The notes beneath the pieces are model-generated. The model had not been told where the DNA came from. It did not search any database and saw only the letters and a program-made list of their open reading frames with translations. Shown here piece by piece: positions 54,015-63,330 of a stretch of 64,000 nucleotides of DNA (positions are counted from its first letter, which is position 1; each line of letters opens with the position of its first letter). Both the position numbers and the translations under genes were made by a program. The stretch comes from Canibacter zhuwentaonis. GTDB taxonomy: Bacteria > Actinomycetota > Actinomycetes > Actinomycetales > Microbacteriaceae. The stretch covers positions 62,001 to 126,000 of the forward strand of contig NZ_JAHDSZ010000002.1 of assembly GCF_018531145.1 (NCBI RefSeq), read 5' to 3'.

Positions 54015-57000
54015 GTGTCTAAAACGAATTTTGTGCATTTGCACGTGCACACCGAGTATTCAATGCTCGACGGGGCGGCACGTATTGGTGAGCTCGTTGA
54101 CAGTGTTGCGGCGCAGGGTATGCCGGCTATTGCGATGACGGATCACGGCAATGTGTTTGGCGCTTTCGAGTTTTGGCGGCGGGCTAAATCCGCCGGAGTG
54201 AAGCCGATTATCGGCACAGAGGCCTATTTAACTCCTGGCACTCACCGCAGTGACCGCACACGGGTGCGCTGGGCAAGCGGCGGCGGTGACGACGTGTCCG
54301 GCGGCGGCGCGTACACGCACATGACCCTGCTCGCGCAGAGCACAGGGGGAATGCACAACCTGTTCAGGCTCTCCAGCAGGGCATCTATTGAGGGCTACTA
54401 TTTTAAGCCGCGCATGGATCGCGAGATTCTTGCGGAGCATGCGAACGGGCTAATCGCAACAACCGGCTGCCCCTCTGGTGAGGTGCAAACCAGGTTGCGT
54501 CTGGGGCAGTACGCGGAGGCAAAACAGGCGGCCGCGGAGTTTCAAGATATTTTCGGCAAAGAAAACTTTTTTTGCGAGCTGATGGACCACGGGCTTGAAA
54601 TTGAGCGGCGGATCACCAAAGACCTGCTGCGCCTGGCATCAGAACTGCAGATCCCGCTCGTTGCCACCAACGATTTGCACTATGTAAATGCGGCGGATGC
54701 GACCGCCCACGATGCGCTGCTGTGTGTGCAGGCGGGATCGCGAATTGATGACACTAACCGATTTAAGTTTGACGGAACAAGCTACTACCTAAAAACTCCC
54801 GTCGAGATGCGGCACCTGTTTCGGGAATTCCCCGAAGCTTGCGACAACACCCTGCTTATTGCGGAGCGGTGCGAGGCAGAGTTTGACACCACGGCTAACT
54901 ATATGCCGAGGTTTCCCGTGCCGGAGGGGGAAACAGAAGATAGCTGGCTGGTGCAGGAGGTTAAGCGCGGGCTTGCCTACAGGTATCCCGACGGGCACAG
55001 CACTGCCGTACAAGAGCGCGCAGAGTATGAGCTTTCGGTGATTACGCAGATGGGTTTTGCCGGGTACTTTTTAGTGGTTGCCGACTTTATTAACTGGGCT
55101 AAAAATAACGGGATCAGGGTTGGCCCGGGGCGCGGTTCCGGTGCTGGGTCAATGGTTGCGTACCTGCTTAGAATCACAGATCTTGATCCGCTTGTGCATA
55201 GCCTCTTTTTTGAGCGGTTTCTAAATCCTGACAGGGTTAGTATGCCCGACTTTGATGTTGATTTTGATGATCGCAGGCGTGGCGAGGTTATTAACTACGT
55301 AACCGAAAAATACGGGGACGCGCGTGTTGCGCAGATTGTCACCTACGGCACGATTAAATCAAAGCAGGCGTTGAAAGACTCCGCGCGGGTGCTCGGTTAC
55401 CCCTATATTGTCGGCGAGAAGCTAACAAAAGCGATGCCGCCGGCGGTTATGGGCAAGGATATTCCGCTGTCGGGTATTTTTGATGAAAAGCATCCGCGCT
55501 ATCGCGAGGCGATCGATATTCGCACGCTGATAGAAACGGATCCCGAGGCGCAAAAAGTTTTTGAAGTGGCGCGTGGTCTTGAGGGGCTAAAAAGACAGTG
55601 GGGCGTGCACGCCGCGGGCGTGATTATGTCGAGCGAGCCGCTGCTCGGTATTATCCCGCTAATGAAGCGTGAAGCGGACGGGCAGATTATCACCCAGTTT
55701 GATTACCCCAGCTGTGAGAGCCTGGGGCTGATCAAAATGGATTTTCTGGGCTTGCGCAACCTCACAATTGTTTCTGATGCGCTCGAAAACATTAAAGCAA
55801 ACCGCGGTATTGAAATTGACTTGGAATCTCTAGAGTTAACGGATAAAGCCTCTTACGATTTGCTCGCGCGCGGCGATACGCTCGGGGTTTTTCAGCTTGA
55901 TGGTGACGCGATGAGATCGCTGCTGCGGCTTATGAAGCCGGATAATTTCGAGGATATTTCTGCGGTTTTGGCGCTTTACAGACCAGGGCCCATGGGCGCT
56001 GATTCGCACACTAATTACGCGCTGCGCAAAAATAAGCGGCAGGAAATTGTGTCGATCCACCCGGAATTAGCGGAGCCGCTCGCGGATATCCTAGACACCA
56101 CCTATGGGCTGATTGTTTATCAAGAGCAGGTTATGACAATCGCGCAGCGGGTTGCGGGTTATTCACTCGGACAAGCGGATATTTTGCGCCGGGTTATGGG
56201 CAAAAAGAAAAAATCTGAGCTTGATGAACAGTTTGTTTTCTTTTCTGCTGGTATGCGCGAGCGAGGATACTCGGAAGAAGCCATTAAACGGCTCTGGGAT
56301 ATTATGGTGCCGTTCGCCGATTATGCTTTTAACAAGGCACACTCGGCAGCTTACGGCGTTATTAGCTACTGGACGGCGTATCTGAAAGCTCACTATCCCG
56401 CAGAATATATGGCGGCGCTGCTCACGGGCGTTGGTGGCAAAGACAAAGACAAGCTGGCGCTCTATCTTAACGAGTGCCGCAAAATGAAAATTGAGGTGTT
56501 GCCGCCCGATGTTAATGAGTCGGTGGATAATTTCGCCGCCGTTGGTGACGACATCCGCTTCGGGCTTGGCGCTGTGCGCAACGTTGGGCATAACGTTGTG
56601 AGCTCGATTATCGCCGGTCGCAAAGACGGTAAATACGTAAATTTTGGCGACTTTATAAAGACTATGCCAACGCAGGTGCTGAACAAACGTACAATTGAAT
56701 CGCTTATTAAGGCCGGTGCTTTTGATTCGCTCGGGCACACCCGCCGCGCGCTTATGAATGTTTACGAGGATCTGATAGATCACGGCATGAAAGCAAAGCG
56801 CGATGCTGATCACGGTAAAATCGGTTTCGATTTTGATGAGCTGTTCGCGCAGGATCCGCTGGCTGATGAGCAGGCGCAGCATGGCTCGATGCAGATTCCA
56901 GAGATGCCAGAATATCACAAGCGCGACAAGCTTGCGTTTGAGCGCGAGATGATTGGGTTGTACGTTTCTGATCATCCGCTAAAAGGGCTTGAGAGTTTGC

Positions 57001-57551
57001 TGGCGCGGGAAGCCAGTCACAGTGCGGGGCAGGTTGTGAACTCTGAAAACTCTGATGGCGATCGGGTCACGGTTGCTGGGCTGTTAACGCGAGCGGATCA
57101 TCTCACCGCAAAATCTGGTAACGCTTATGGCAAAGCTGTTCTCGAGGATTTCACCGGCGAGGTGCAGCTGATATTTACCGGGCAGGTTTATGGCGAGTGC
57201 AGCAGCCAGCTCGTTGCTGATCAGGTTGTTGCGGTTTCCGGGCAGATTAACGCGCGTGATGACGGCATAATAGTCCGCGGATACAGCGTGCGGCAGCTGA
57301 ACGCGAGCAGTGTGCGAGAGCAGAGCGATTTGAACCTGCGCATGACTAGTGAGCAGGCAACACGGCCGACGTGTGAAGAGCTGCTGGCGATATTCAAACG
57401 GCACGCGGGCACAACAGGGGTGCAGCTGCACCTGAGCAGTAACGACTGGATTCGCGTTTACGATCTTGAAATGACGGTGCGCGTGAGCGGTGATTTGTAT
57501 GCCGAGCTGAAGGTTTTGCTCGGTCCGCACTGCGTTGATATAGGCAGTTAG
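54015..57551 (+). CDS. dnaE: DNA polymerase III alpha subunit (DnaE1)
   Basis: 1178 residues from GTG 54015 (GGGAG 5 nt upstream). The N-terminal PHP domain has FVHLHVHTEYSMLDG and MTDHGNVFG. The polymerase core carries VGPGRGSGAGSM (~375) and the catalytic MPDFDVDFDD (~410). Further on are PGPMGADSH, GLIVYQEQVM, the YAFNKAHSAAYG run, an HhH region and a C-terminal OB fold (VTVAGLLTRADHLTA). It is the replicative polymerase. The PHP metal-binding residues look intact, so proofreading activity is possible, as in mycobacterial DnaE1. Confidence 0.97.
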   Translation: MSKTNFVHLHVHTEYSMLDGAARIGELVDSVAAQGMPAIAMTDHGNVFGAFEFWRRAKSAGVKPIIGTEAYLTPGTHRSDRTRVRWASGGGDDVSGGGAYTHMTLLAQSTGGMHNLFRLSSRASIEGYYFKPRMDREILAEHANGLIATTGCPSGEVQTRLRLGQYAEAKQAAAEFQDIFGKENFFCELMDHGLEIERRITKDLLRLASELQIPLVATNDLHYVNAADATAHDALLCVQAGSRIDDTNRFKFDGTSYYLKTPVEMRHLFREFPEACDNTLLIAERCEAEFDTTANYMPRFPVPEGETEDSWLVQEVKRGLAYRYPDGHSTAVQERAEYELSVITQMGFAGYFLVVADFINWAKNNGIRVGPGRGSGAGSMVAYLLRITDLDPLVHSLFFERFLNPDRVSMPDFDVDFDDRRRGEVINYVTEKYGDARVAQIVTYGTIKSKQALKDSARVLGYPYIVGEKLTKAMPPAVMGKDIPLSGIFDEKHPRYREAIDIRTLIETDPEAQKVFEVARGLEGLKRQWGVHAAGVIMSSEPLLGIIPLMKREADGQIITQFDYPSCESLGLIKMDFLGLRNLTIVSDALENIKANRGIEIDLESLELTDKASYDLLARGDTLGVFQLDGDAMRSLLRLMKPDNFEDISAVLALYRPGPMGADSHTNYALRKNKRQEIVSIHPELAEPLADILDTTYGLIVYQEQVMTIAQRVAGYSLGQADILRRVMGKKKKSELDEQFVFFSAGMRERGYSEEAIKRLWDIMVPFADYAFNKAHSAAYGVISYWTAYLKAHYPAEYMAALLTGVGGKDKDKLALYLNECRKMKIEVLPPDVNESVDNFAAVGDDIRFGLGAVRNVGHNVVSSIIAGRKDGKYVNFGDFIKTMPTQVLNKRTIESLIKAGAFDSLGHTRRALMNVYEDLIDHGMKAKRDADHGKIGFDFDELFAQDPLADEQAQHGSMQIPEMPEYHKRDKLAFEREMIGLYVSDHPLKGLESLLAREASHSAGQVVNSENSDGDRVTVAGLLTRADHLTAKSGNAYGKAVLEDFTGEVQLIFTGQVYGECSSQLVADQVVAVSGQINARDDGIIVRGYSVRQLNASSVREQSDLNLRMTSEQATRPTCEELLAIFKRHAGTTGVQLHLSSNDWIRVYDLEMTVRVSGDLYAELKVLLGPHCVDIGS

Positions 57552-57575
57552 CGCAGCTGCGTAGGAGGAGTAAAA

Positions 57576-58427
57576 GTGGTTTCACAGGGCAGTTTGCGGG
57601 CGCAGATTATTGCGGAGCTGGGCGTGCGGCGGCGGATCGATCCGCCCCAGGAAGTGTGCAGACGGGTGCAGTTTTTGCAGGATTACCTGCTACAAACGGG
57701 CGCTCGTGGCTATGTTTTGGGTATTTCTGGCGGGCAGGATTCGACGCTCGCTGGTCGGCTTGCGCAGCTCGCGGTTGCGCAGCTGCGTGAAACAACTGGA
57801 GCTGACTACTGTTTTTATGCGGTGCGCCTGCCGTACGGTAGGCAGTTTGACGAGGTCGACGCGCGTTTAGCACTTGAGTTTATTGCGCCAGATCGTGTGC
57901 TCACAGTTGATATTAAACCCGGTGTTGACGCGCTCGCGCAGGGCGTGGCAGGCAGTTTGCAGGCCTCTGGCGTTGGTGCTCCTGTCACTGATTTTAACCG
58001 GGGCAATATCAAAGCGCGCGCGCGAATGGTTGCGCAGTACGCGATAGCGGCGGCGCACAGGCTGCTCGTGATTGGCACGGATCATGCTGCGGAGGCGGTG
58101 ACCGGGTTTTTCACCAAATACGGTGATGGTGCGGCTGATCTAATGCCGTTGCACGGGCTTACCAAATCGCAGGGGGCGCAGCTTTTGCGTGAGCTGGGCG
58201 CGCCCGATCGCACCTGGTTAAAAGCTCCGACAGCTGATTTGCTGGATGATAATCCCGGGCAGCTTGACGAAGACAGCCTGGGTGTTAGCTACACTGAAAT
58301 TGACGCCTATTTAATGGGTGAAGAGGTTGCTCAGCGTGTTATCGATACAATCGAAGGTAAGTTTATATCGAGCAGACACAAGCGCAACAGCGCGGCGCAT
58401 CCTGATAATGATTGGTGGTTACAGTGA
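57576..58427 (+). CDS. nadE: Ammonia-dependent NAD synthetase
   Basis: 283 residues, GTG 57576 with AGGAGG upstream. PP-loop ATP-binding [17 protein letters not shown] (~47-63), the NAD-adenylate region [34 protein letters not shown] and [16 protein letters not shown] are typical of the E. coli-like NH3-dependent NadE. There is no glutaminase domain. Makes NAD from nicotinate adenine dinucleotide. Its end overlaps msrA by 4 nt (GTGA). Confidence 0.95.
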   Translation: MVSQGSLRAQIIAELGVRRRIDPPQEVCRRVQFLQDYLLQTGARGYVLGISGGQDSTLAGRLAQLAVAQLRETTGADYCFYAVRLPYGRQFDEVDARLALEFIAPDRVLTVDIKPGVDALAQGVAGSLQASGVGAPVTDFNRGNIKARARMVAQYAIAAAHRLLVIGTDHAAEAVTGFFTKYGDGAADLMPLHGLTKSQGAQLLRELGAPDRTWLKAPTADLLDDNPGQLDEDSLGVSYTEIDAYLMGEEVAQRVIDTIEGKFISSRHKRNSAAHPDNDWWLQ

Positions 58428-58987
58428 ACACAACAGCAGAGGCAGTTGCTGCAGCAGATACTAAATTAACATCGTTCGTGCTCGGTGGCGGGTGTTTTTG
58501 GTGTCTTGACGCGGCATACAAGGTTTTGCGCGGAGTCGCGTCTGTTGAGTGCGGATACGCTGGTGGGCAGGCAGATACAGCACAGTATAAGCGGGTTTGC
58601 GATGGTGACACCGGGCACGCTGAGGTTGTGCGCATAACTTTTGATGAGCGCGAGATTCCGGCGAGCGTAATTTTGGATGCGTATTTTACAATGCACGACC
58701 CGCGCCAGTTGAACGGGCAGGGTAACGACATCGGCACACAGTACCGCTCGGTTATGTTTTACAGTGACGAAGACCAGAAAACACAGTTTTTGGCGGCGGC
58801 TGAGCGTGCCGCAAACCTGTGGGACGGTGAAATTGTGACCGCTTTTGAAGAGCTCGAAGAGTTTTTTATCGCCGAGGAATATCACCAGGATTATTTTGCT
58901 AAAAACCCGAGCCAGGGCTACTGCCTTGCTGTTGCCGTGCCGAAGGTGAACAAGGTGCGCGCAAAGTTTATGGAGTACGCACGGTAG
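58424..58987 (+). CDS. msrA: Peptide-methionine (S)-S-oxide reductase MsrA
   Basis: 187 residues from GTG 58424, which overlaps the nadE stop. The active site reads [13 protein letters not shown] (~24-36); most MsrA have GCFWG or GCFWCLE, so it belongs to the CFWC subgroup. [16 protein letters not shown] and [15 protein letters not shown], which holds a further Cys near the C-terminus, are also present. Repairs oxidised methionine, using thioredoxin. Confidence 0.94.
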   Translation: MNTTAEAVAAADTKLTSFVLGGGCFWCLDAAYKVLRGVASVECGYAGGQADTAQYKRVCDGDTGHAEVVRITFDEREIPASVILDAYFTMHDPRQLNGQGNDIGTQYRSVMFYSDEDQKTQFLAAAERAANLWDGEIVTAFEELEEFFIAEEYHQDYFAKNPSQGYCLAVAVPKVNKVRAKFMEYAR

Positions 58988-59083
58988 TTTTAAGGAGTGT
59001 GCGCGTTAGTTTACGGGGTTTTGGCGGATTCTGTTTCTGCGCGGAGTGTGCCGTGCGGGGTGTTGCGGGCGGTAATCCGCTCG

Positions 59084-59117
59084 CGCGTTGCTGTGCATTA
59101 ATCCCGCAGCGCGTTTT
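59084..59117 (+). terminator. Probable terminator after msrA
   Basis: CGCGTTGC (59084-59091) can pair with GCAGCGCG (59106-59113; one G-U pair), followed by TTTT. It lies about 100 nt after the msrA stop. The remainder of 58988-59131 shows nothing else that I can support. Confidence 0.5.
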
Positions 59118-59131
59118 AACTTGCGAATTGT

Positions 59132-59161
59132 TTGTCACAGCACTGGTATTAACAGTGTTAT
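59132..59161 (+). promoter_or_regulatory. Probable ssb promoter
   Basis: TTGTCA (59132-59137) and TGTTAT (59156-59161) are separated by 18 bp. CACTG/CAGTG forms a small inverted repeat between them. This predicts a transcript with a leader of about 130 nt before the ssb ATG. Confidence 0.5.
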
Positions 59162-59207
59162 GCACGGGGTTGTGAATTTTTCTAAAATTAGCGGTAAGCG
59201 TGCCCGA

Positions 59208-59280
59208 AAATAGTTTCACAGGGTCGATGGGAGTTGCGGCACGACGCCTATTGACCCTGTTGTTCACACTAAAACTATTT
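59208..59280 (+). promoter_or_regulatory. Structured leader hairpin upstream of ssb
   Basis: Two nested perfect inverted repeats: AAATAGTTT (59208-59216) with AAACTATTT (59272-59280), and ACAGGGTC (59218-59225) with GACCCTGT (59253-59260). A smaller GGC/GCC stem is possible in the loop. The structure ends 3 nt before the ribosome-binding site GAGGGGAG (59284-59291). It could control ssb translation or be a protein-binding site. I do not recognise a known riboswitch. Confidence 0.6.
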
Positions 59281-59296
59281 ATTGAGGGGAGCTATT

Positions 59297-59977
59297 ATGA
59301 GCGCTCAGATTACAGTTATCGGCACGGTTGCGACCGATCCGCGCATTATCCAGTTTGATAACGGGGGTGCTAAATGCACTTTTCGGCTTGCAGAAAATGA
59401 TCGCAGATACGATCGCACAACCGGGCAGTGGGTTGAAACCGAGACTAGTTGGTACACGGTAAACAGCAACAACTCGCTGGGCAATAACGCTGCGGTTTCT
59501 ATTGCTAAAGGGCAGCGCGTGATAGTCACGGGCAGAATGCGCGTGCGTAACTGGAGCAAAAGTGACGGCAGGTCGGGCACGGTTGCTGAGCTTGACGCGG
59601 ACGGTCTGGGTCACGATCTGCGCTTTGGAATCACGAAGTACGAGCGCACTGCGTTCGCTAAAAACAGCGAAGCAAAATCTGCAGACGATGCTAATAGTGA
59701 GCTTGTGACAGGCGCTGCAGCAGTGGGTAACAAGACCGTGGCGGGCGGATCTGGCAGTGTGTCTAGCGCAGATCAGCTCGGCGGTGATTCTGTCTGGAAA
59801 ACCGCAGGGTCTAACAAAGAGCTACAAACGGTCGGCAGCGCGTGGGGGATTGCGGTGGAATCAGTGGCTAAACAGGAGGCAGGCGGAGGTCCCTCTGTAG
59901 CTGCTGGCGCGGTCGACAAATCTGCGCGAAGTGGGGCTGTGAAACCCGATGCTAAGCAAAGTCTTGTGCCAGCTTAG
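59297..59977 (+). CDS. ssb: Single-stranded DNA-binding protein paralogue
   Basis: 226 residues from ATG 59297 (GAGGGGAG upstream). The OB fold occupies ~1-115: ITVIGTVATDPRIIQFDNGG, CTFRLAENDRRYDRTTGQWV, WYTVNSNNSLGNNAAVSIAKG and RVIVTGRMRVRNW. The C-terminal ~110 residues are Ala/Ser/Gly-rich and end KQSLVPA, without the acidic DDxPF tip that SSB uses to recruit partners. The location before ettA matches the Rv2478c position in mycobacteria, so this is probably the accessory SSB; the main ssb is normally next to rpsF and rpsR. Confidence 0.9.
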   Translation: MSAQITVIGTVATDPRIIQFDNGGAKCTFRLAENDRRYDRTTGQWVETETSWYTVNSNNSLGNNAAVSIAKGQRVIVTGRMRVRNWSKSDGRSGTVAELDADGLGHDLRFGITKYERTAFAKNSEAKSADDANSELVTGAAAVGNKTVAGGSGSVSSADQLGGDSVWKTAGSNKELQTVGSAWGIAVESVAKQEAGGGPSVAAGAVDKSARSGAVKPDAKQSLVPA

Positions 59978-60014
59978 GCGCAACTGCGCAGTATTTCTGC
60001 TTACTGTTGCGGAT

Positions 60015-60056
60015 CAAACTGCGCTCATTCCCGTTACACGGGGTGGGCGCAGTTTG
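60015..60056. terminator. Hairpin after ssb
   Basis: CAAACTGCGC (60015-60024) and GCGCAGTTTG (60047-60056) form a perfect 10-bp stem, with an inner CCCG/CGGG pairing. No U-tract follows on the plus strand. It lies 37 nt after the ssb stop and probably terminates or stabilises its transcript. Confidence 0.55.
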
Positions 60057-60075
60057 TCGCGCTAAAATTGTGCTT

Positions 60076-60582
60076 ATGTTTTTGTGTTTACGCAATAGGT
60101 TTAACTCGCGCGGGGTGAAAAAAGTTGTAGCCGCTGCTGCTCTTGTTGTTTTAATGGGCGTTGGCGGGTGCAGCAGCATTTCCGTTAAAGTTTTAGAGCC
60201 CGAGCAGCCTGAGCGGCAGAGCATTAAACCTGCTGAAAAGACGGTTGAGTATCAGCCAGGTGCATCAGCTGCGGTTAACGAGGCTTTTTTTGCTAAGGTC
60301 ACAAAGGAATACGCAGAATCAGAATCTCCTCTTGAGGGGGAACCGCTCGTTAATTACTATGCTGAACGCGGATTTGATAAGGGTGCTATGCAGGTCACCG
60401 GCGATAGAACTAAAATCAATCTTGAGGTTGATTCAATGTTTATTGCCGTGCGTATCGAGCATGAGTGTTTGATCGCGCAATTTGAGACGGGAGACCGCAG
60501 CTATCAGGTGGCACGAATTGCAACCGTTGGCCCCAATAAAGATCTTTGTTTAATCGGCAACACCCGCTATATTGACTGGTAG
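60076..60582 (+). CDS. Putative lipoprotein of unknown function (DUF6993-like)
   Basis: 168 residues from ATG 60076, or 155 from GTG 60115 (VKKVVAAAAL). The signal sequence ends in VGGC, a lipobox. The mature part has FAKVTKEYAE, YYAERGFDKGAMQVTGDRTK, IEHECLIAQF and a terminal DLCLIGNTRYIDW. This pattern recalls DUF6993 proteins seen in Microbacteriaceae; I rely on memory for that. Two conserved-looking Cys near the end could form a disulphide. Function unknown; surface location inferred. It sits between ssb and ettA. Confidence 0.75.
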   Translation: MFLCLRNRFNSRGVKKVVAAAALVVLMGVGGCSSISVKVLEPEQPERQSIKPAEKTVEYQPGASAAVNEAFFAKVTKEYAESESPLEGEPLVNYYAERGFDKGAMQVTGDRTKINLEVDSMFIAVRIEHECLIAQFETGDRSYQVARIATVGPNKDLCLIGNTRYIDW

Positions 60583-60644
60583 AGTGGCATAGTTAAAGTT
60601 TTGTTTAGAGACCGGAGTAACGAGAGGAATTTAGCGTAAAGTAA

Positions 60645-62327
60645 ATGGCTGAATATATTTATCAAATGGTGCGTGCGCGCAAAGCTCACGGAGATAAAGT
60701 GATCCTTGACGATGTGACGATGTCATTTTTCCCCGGCGCAAAAATTGGCATGGTTGGTCCTAACGGAGCCGGTAAGTCGACTATTCTGAAAATAATGGCG
60801 GGGCTTGACACTCCTTCTAACGGCGAGGCTAAACTGACCCCGGGATTCTCCGTGGGTATTCTAATGCAGGAGCCGGAGCTTGACGAAGATAAAACCGTGC
60901 TTGAAAACGTGCAGCTGGCCGTTGCTGAAACAAAGGCTAAAATCGACCGTTTTAATGAGATCAGCGCAGAGCTTGCTAATCCTGATGCTGATTACGACGC
61001 GCTCTTGCCCGAGATGGGCGAGCTGCAAGAGCAGATTGACGCGCTTGATGCCTGGGATCTTGACAATCAGCTGGAGCAGGCGATGGATGCCCTGCGGTGT
61101 CCGCCCTCAGAAGAAAAAGTTAGTGTGCTATCAGGCGGCGAAAAACGCCGTGTTGCGTTGTGTAAACTGCTGCTAGAAAAACCGGATCTGCTCCTGCTTG
61201 ACGAGCCCACTAATCACCTTGACGCGGAGAGTGTGCTCTGGTTAGAGCAGCACCTGCAAAAATATCCGGGCGCAATTATTGCGATCACACACGACAGGTA
61301 CTTCCTGGATCATGTTGCCGAGTGGATTGCCGAAGTGGATCGTGGTCGTCTTTATCCTTACGAGGGTAACTATTCAACCTATCTGGAAAAGAAAGCGGAA
61401 CGCCTTGAGGTGCAGGGGCGTAAAGACGTTAAACTGCACAAGCGTTTGAAAGATGAGCTGGAATGGGTGCGGTCTAACTCTAAGGGACGGCAGGCTAAAT
61501 CAAAAGCTCGTCTGGCGCGTTACGAAGAAATGGCTGTGGAGGCTGAGCGCACTCGGAAGCTAGACTTTGAAGAGATTCAGATTCCGCCAGGACCGCGTCT
61601 TGGCGGAATTGTGCTCGAGGCAAACAACCTACAAAAAGGTTTTGGAGAGCGTACGCTGATTGACGGGCTGAGTTTCTCTCTGCCGCGCAACGGCATTGTG
61701 GGCATTATTGGCCCTAACGGCGTTGGTAAAACGACTCTTTTTAAAACGATTGTGGGCATTGAGGAACTCGACGGCGGCGAGCTGAAAATCGGTGAAACCG
61801 TGAAACTCAGTTACGTGGATCAGAGCCGTGCCGGAATTGATCCTAAAAAAACAGTGTGGGAGGTTGTTTCAGACGGTCTTGATTATATTCAGGTTGGAAA
61901 TGTTGAAATTCCATCCCGCGCGTATGTCTCAAGTTTTGGTTTTAAAGGGCCTGACCAGCAGAAACCATCGGGTGTGTTATCAGGAGGTGAGCGTAACAGG
62001 CTAAACCTTGCGCTTACTCTGAAGCAGGGCGGTAACCTGCTGTTGCTTGACGAGCCGACTAACGACCTTGACGTTGAAACGCTTGCAAGCCTTGAGAACG
62101 CTCTTTTGGAGTTCCCCGGCTGTGCTGTGGTTATCACACACGACAGGTGGTTTCTAGACAGAATAGCGACGCACATTCTCGCCTATGAGGGCACCCTCGA
62201 AAACCCAGCATCCTGGTACTGGTACGAGGGTAACTTTGAAGGCTACGAGAAGAATAAGATCGAACGTCTTGGTGCCGATGCTGCTAAACCATCACGCATG
62301 ACATACCGCAAACTCACGCGCGATTAA
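60645..62327 (+). CDS. ettA: ABC-F translational throttle EttA
   Basis: 560 residues with two ABC domains. Domain 1 has GPNGAGKST (~39), LSGGEKRRVALCKLL and DEPTNHLD. Domain 2 has GPNGVGKTT (~358), LSGGERNRLNLALTL and DEPTNDLD. Between them are the P-site tRNA interaction linker (LEWVRSNSKGRQAKSKARLARYEE) and, inside domain 1, an arm with ISAELANPDADYDALLPEM. There are no membrane helices. It gates elongation on the ribosome according to energy state, by family. Length matches EttA. Confidence 0.96.
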   Translation: MAEYIYQMVRARKAHGDKVILDDVTMSFFPGAKIGMVGPNGAGKSTILKIMAGLDTPSNGEAKLTPGFSVGILMQEPELDEDKTVLENVQLAVAETKAKIDRFNEISAELANPDADYDALLPEMGELQEQIDALDAWDLDNQLEQAMDALRCPPSEEKVSVLSGGEKRRVALCKLLLEKPDLLLLDEPTNHLDAESVLWLEQHLQKYPGAIIAITHDRYFLDHVAEWIAEVDRGRLYPYEGNYSTYLEKKAERLEVQGRKDVKLHKRLKDELEWVRSNSKGRQAKSKARLARYEEMAVEAERTRKLDFEEIQIPPGPRLGGIVLEANNLQKGFGERTLIDGLSFSLPRNGIVGIIGPNGVGKTTLFKTIVGIEELDGGELKIGETVKLSYVDQSRAGIDPKKTVWEVVSDGLDYIQVGNVEIPSRAYVSSFGFKGPDQQKPSGVLSGGERNRLNLALTLKQGGNLLLLDEPTNDLDVETLASLENALLEFPGCAVVITHDRWFLDRIATHILAYEGTLENPASWYWYEGNFEGYEKNKIERLGADAAKPSRMTYRKLTRD

Positions 62328-62386
62328 TGGATGTTGATCGCACGCTGGCAGGTTGCGTAAGCTAGACGCTAAAGAATAGCGCGCAC

Positions 62387-62468
62387 CGATTTTAATGCGG
62401 TAAGGCGTATTAAAACCGGGCTGTAAAACTGGGTTGTTGTAGTTTAATAATACAGCTTACCAGTTTTA
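62387..62468. terminator. Convergent terminator region between ettA and hydrolase
   Basis: Two hairpins fill the gap. CCGATTTTAAT (62387-62397 region) pairs with ATTAAAACCGG (62409-62419 region) with one mismatch. TAAAACTGG (62424-62432) pairs with CCAGTTTTA (62460-62468), with GCTGTA/TACAGC as an alternative inside. Probably ends both convergent genes. Confidence 0.6.
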
Positions 62469-62476
62469 TATTGCGG

Positions 62477-63307
62477 CTAGTTACTGTTTGCATTGATGTG
62501 TTCGTGGATTAGGCGGTCAAACTCTGTGGGGTTGTCAGCGTGTACCCAGTGTCCAGCATTCGGAACTGTAACGGACACAGTGTTAGGAAAAAGAAGCTGC
62601 ATAACGTTAAAATCATCGGGTTTAATATAGTTCGATTTTTCCCCCGCAAGCCACAGCACAGGGCCGTTAAAAACAGCCCCTGCTGGCGCATTAAAGCCCA
62701 TAATCGAGTCAAGATTATCTCGCAGCAATTGCAAGTTTGCCTGCCAATAAAAACCGTTGCCAGTTTTTCGCGCCAGGTTCTGCAGCAGAAAAGTGCGCAC
62801 CGCAGCATCTGGAATACCGACCTGTAGCAGCTGATCCGCTGCAGCACGACTCTCTAGAGACGCCAGGTCTAGAGCCAGCAGTTTATCAATGAGCCGCACG
62901 AAATAATTCTCACTATTGGGGCGGTGCGTGGGCGCAATATCAACAATGATCAGTGATTTAATAAGCTCAGGGTGCAGCAGCGCAATAAACATTGCAGCCT
63001 TACCGCCCATCGAGTGCCCGAGCATATGGATTTTGCCGCGAGCCGCCTCAAAAGCCGGGTGTTCTTTAACGGCCGCAACTATTAGCTCGGCTGTTTCCAG
63101 ATAGCTAAACTCGCTTGTCCAGCTCGACTCGGCGTGGTTGGGCATATCGATCAGGAGTGAGTTTGAGAGCGATCTGAGCTCTTTTGCGTGCTGCATAAAG
63201 TTGCGTCCTCGCCCCAGCAGACCGTGCACAAAAACTGTTAGCTCTGCGCGCTCCCCCGCGATAAAAGTTGTTTTCACCCCGGTTTTATTGCTTGTGTTTG
63301 CCAACAT
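62477..63307 (-). CDS. Alpha/beta-hydrolase (YbfF-like esterase)
   Basis: 276 residues from ATG 63307 (AGAAGGAAAA upstream; the in-frame ATG or equivalent at 63328 lies before it). The oxyanion-hole run FVHGLLGRGRNF (~24-35), nucleophile elbow LGHSMGGKAAM (Ser ~98), DIAPTHR and the terminal PNAGHWVHADNP with the catalytic His are present. It resembles YbfF/PHA-type acyl esterases. Substrate unknown. It lies 23 nt downstream of the thioesterase gene on the same strand, suggesting an operon for acyl-thioester or ester hydrolysis. Confidence 0.88.
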   Translation of the reverse strand: MLANTSNKTGVKTTFIAGERAELTVFVHGLLGRGRNFMQHAKELRSLSNSLLIDMPNHAESSWTSEFSYLETAELIVAAVKEHPAFEAARGKIHMLGHSMGGKAAMFIALLHPELIKSLIIVDIAPTHRPNSENYFVRLIDKLLALDLASLESRAAADQLLQVGIPDAAVRTFLLQNLARKTGNGFYWQANLQLLRDNLDSIMGFNAPAGAVFNGPVLWLAGEKSNYIKPDDFNVMQLLFPNTVSVTVPNAGHWVHADNPTEFDRLIHEHINANSN

Positions 63308-63330
63308 CGATTTTCCTTCTGTAGCCAAGC

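Noticed and set aside
59208-59280. Possible tRNA, as the element is 73 nt long with paired ends
   Set aside because: The T-arm and anticodon-arm positions do not fit: no T-stem precedes the 3' acceptor strand and there is no CCA. It is better read as a nested hairpin leader.
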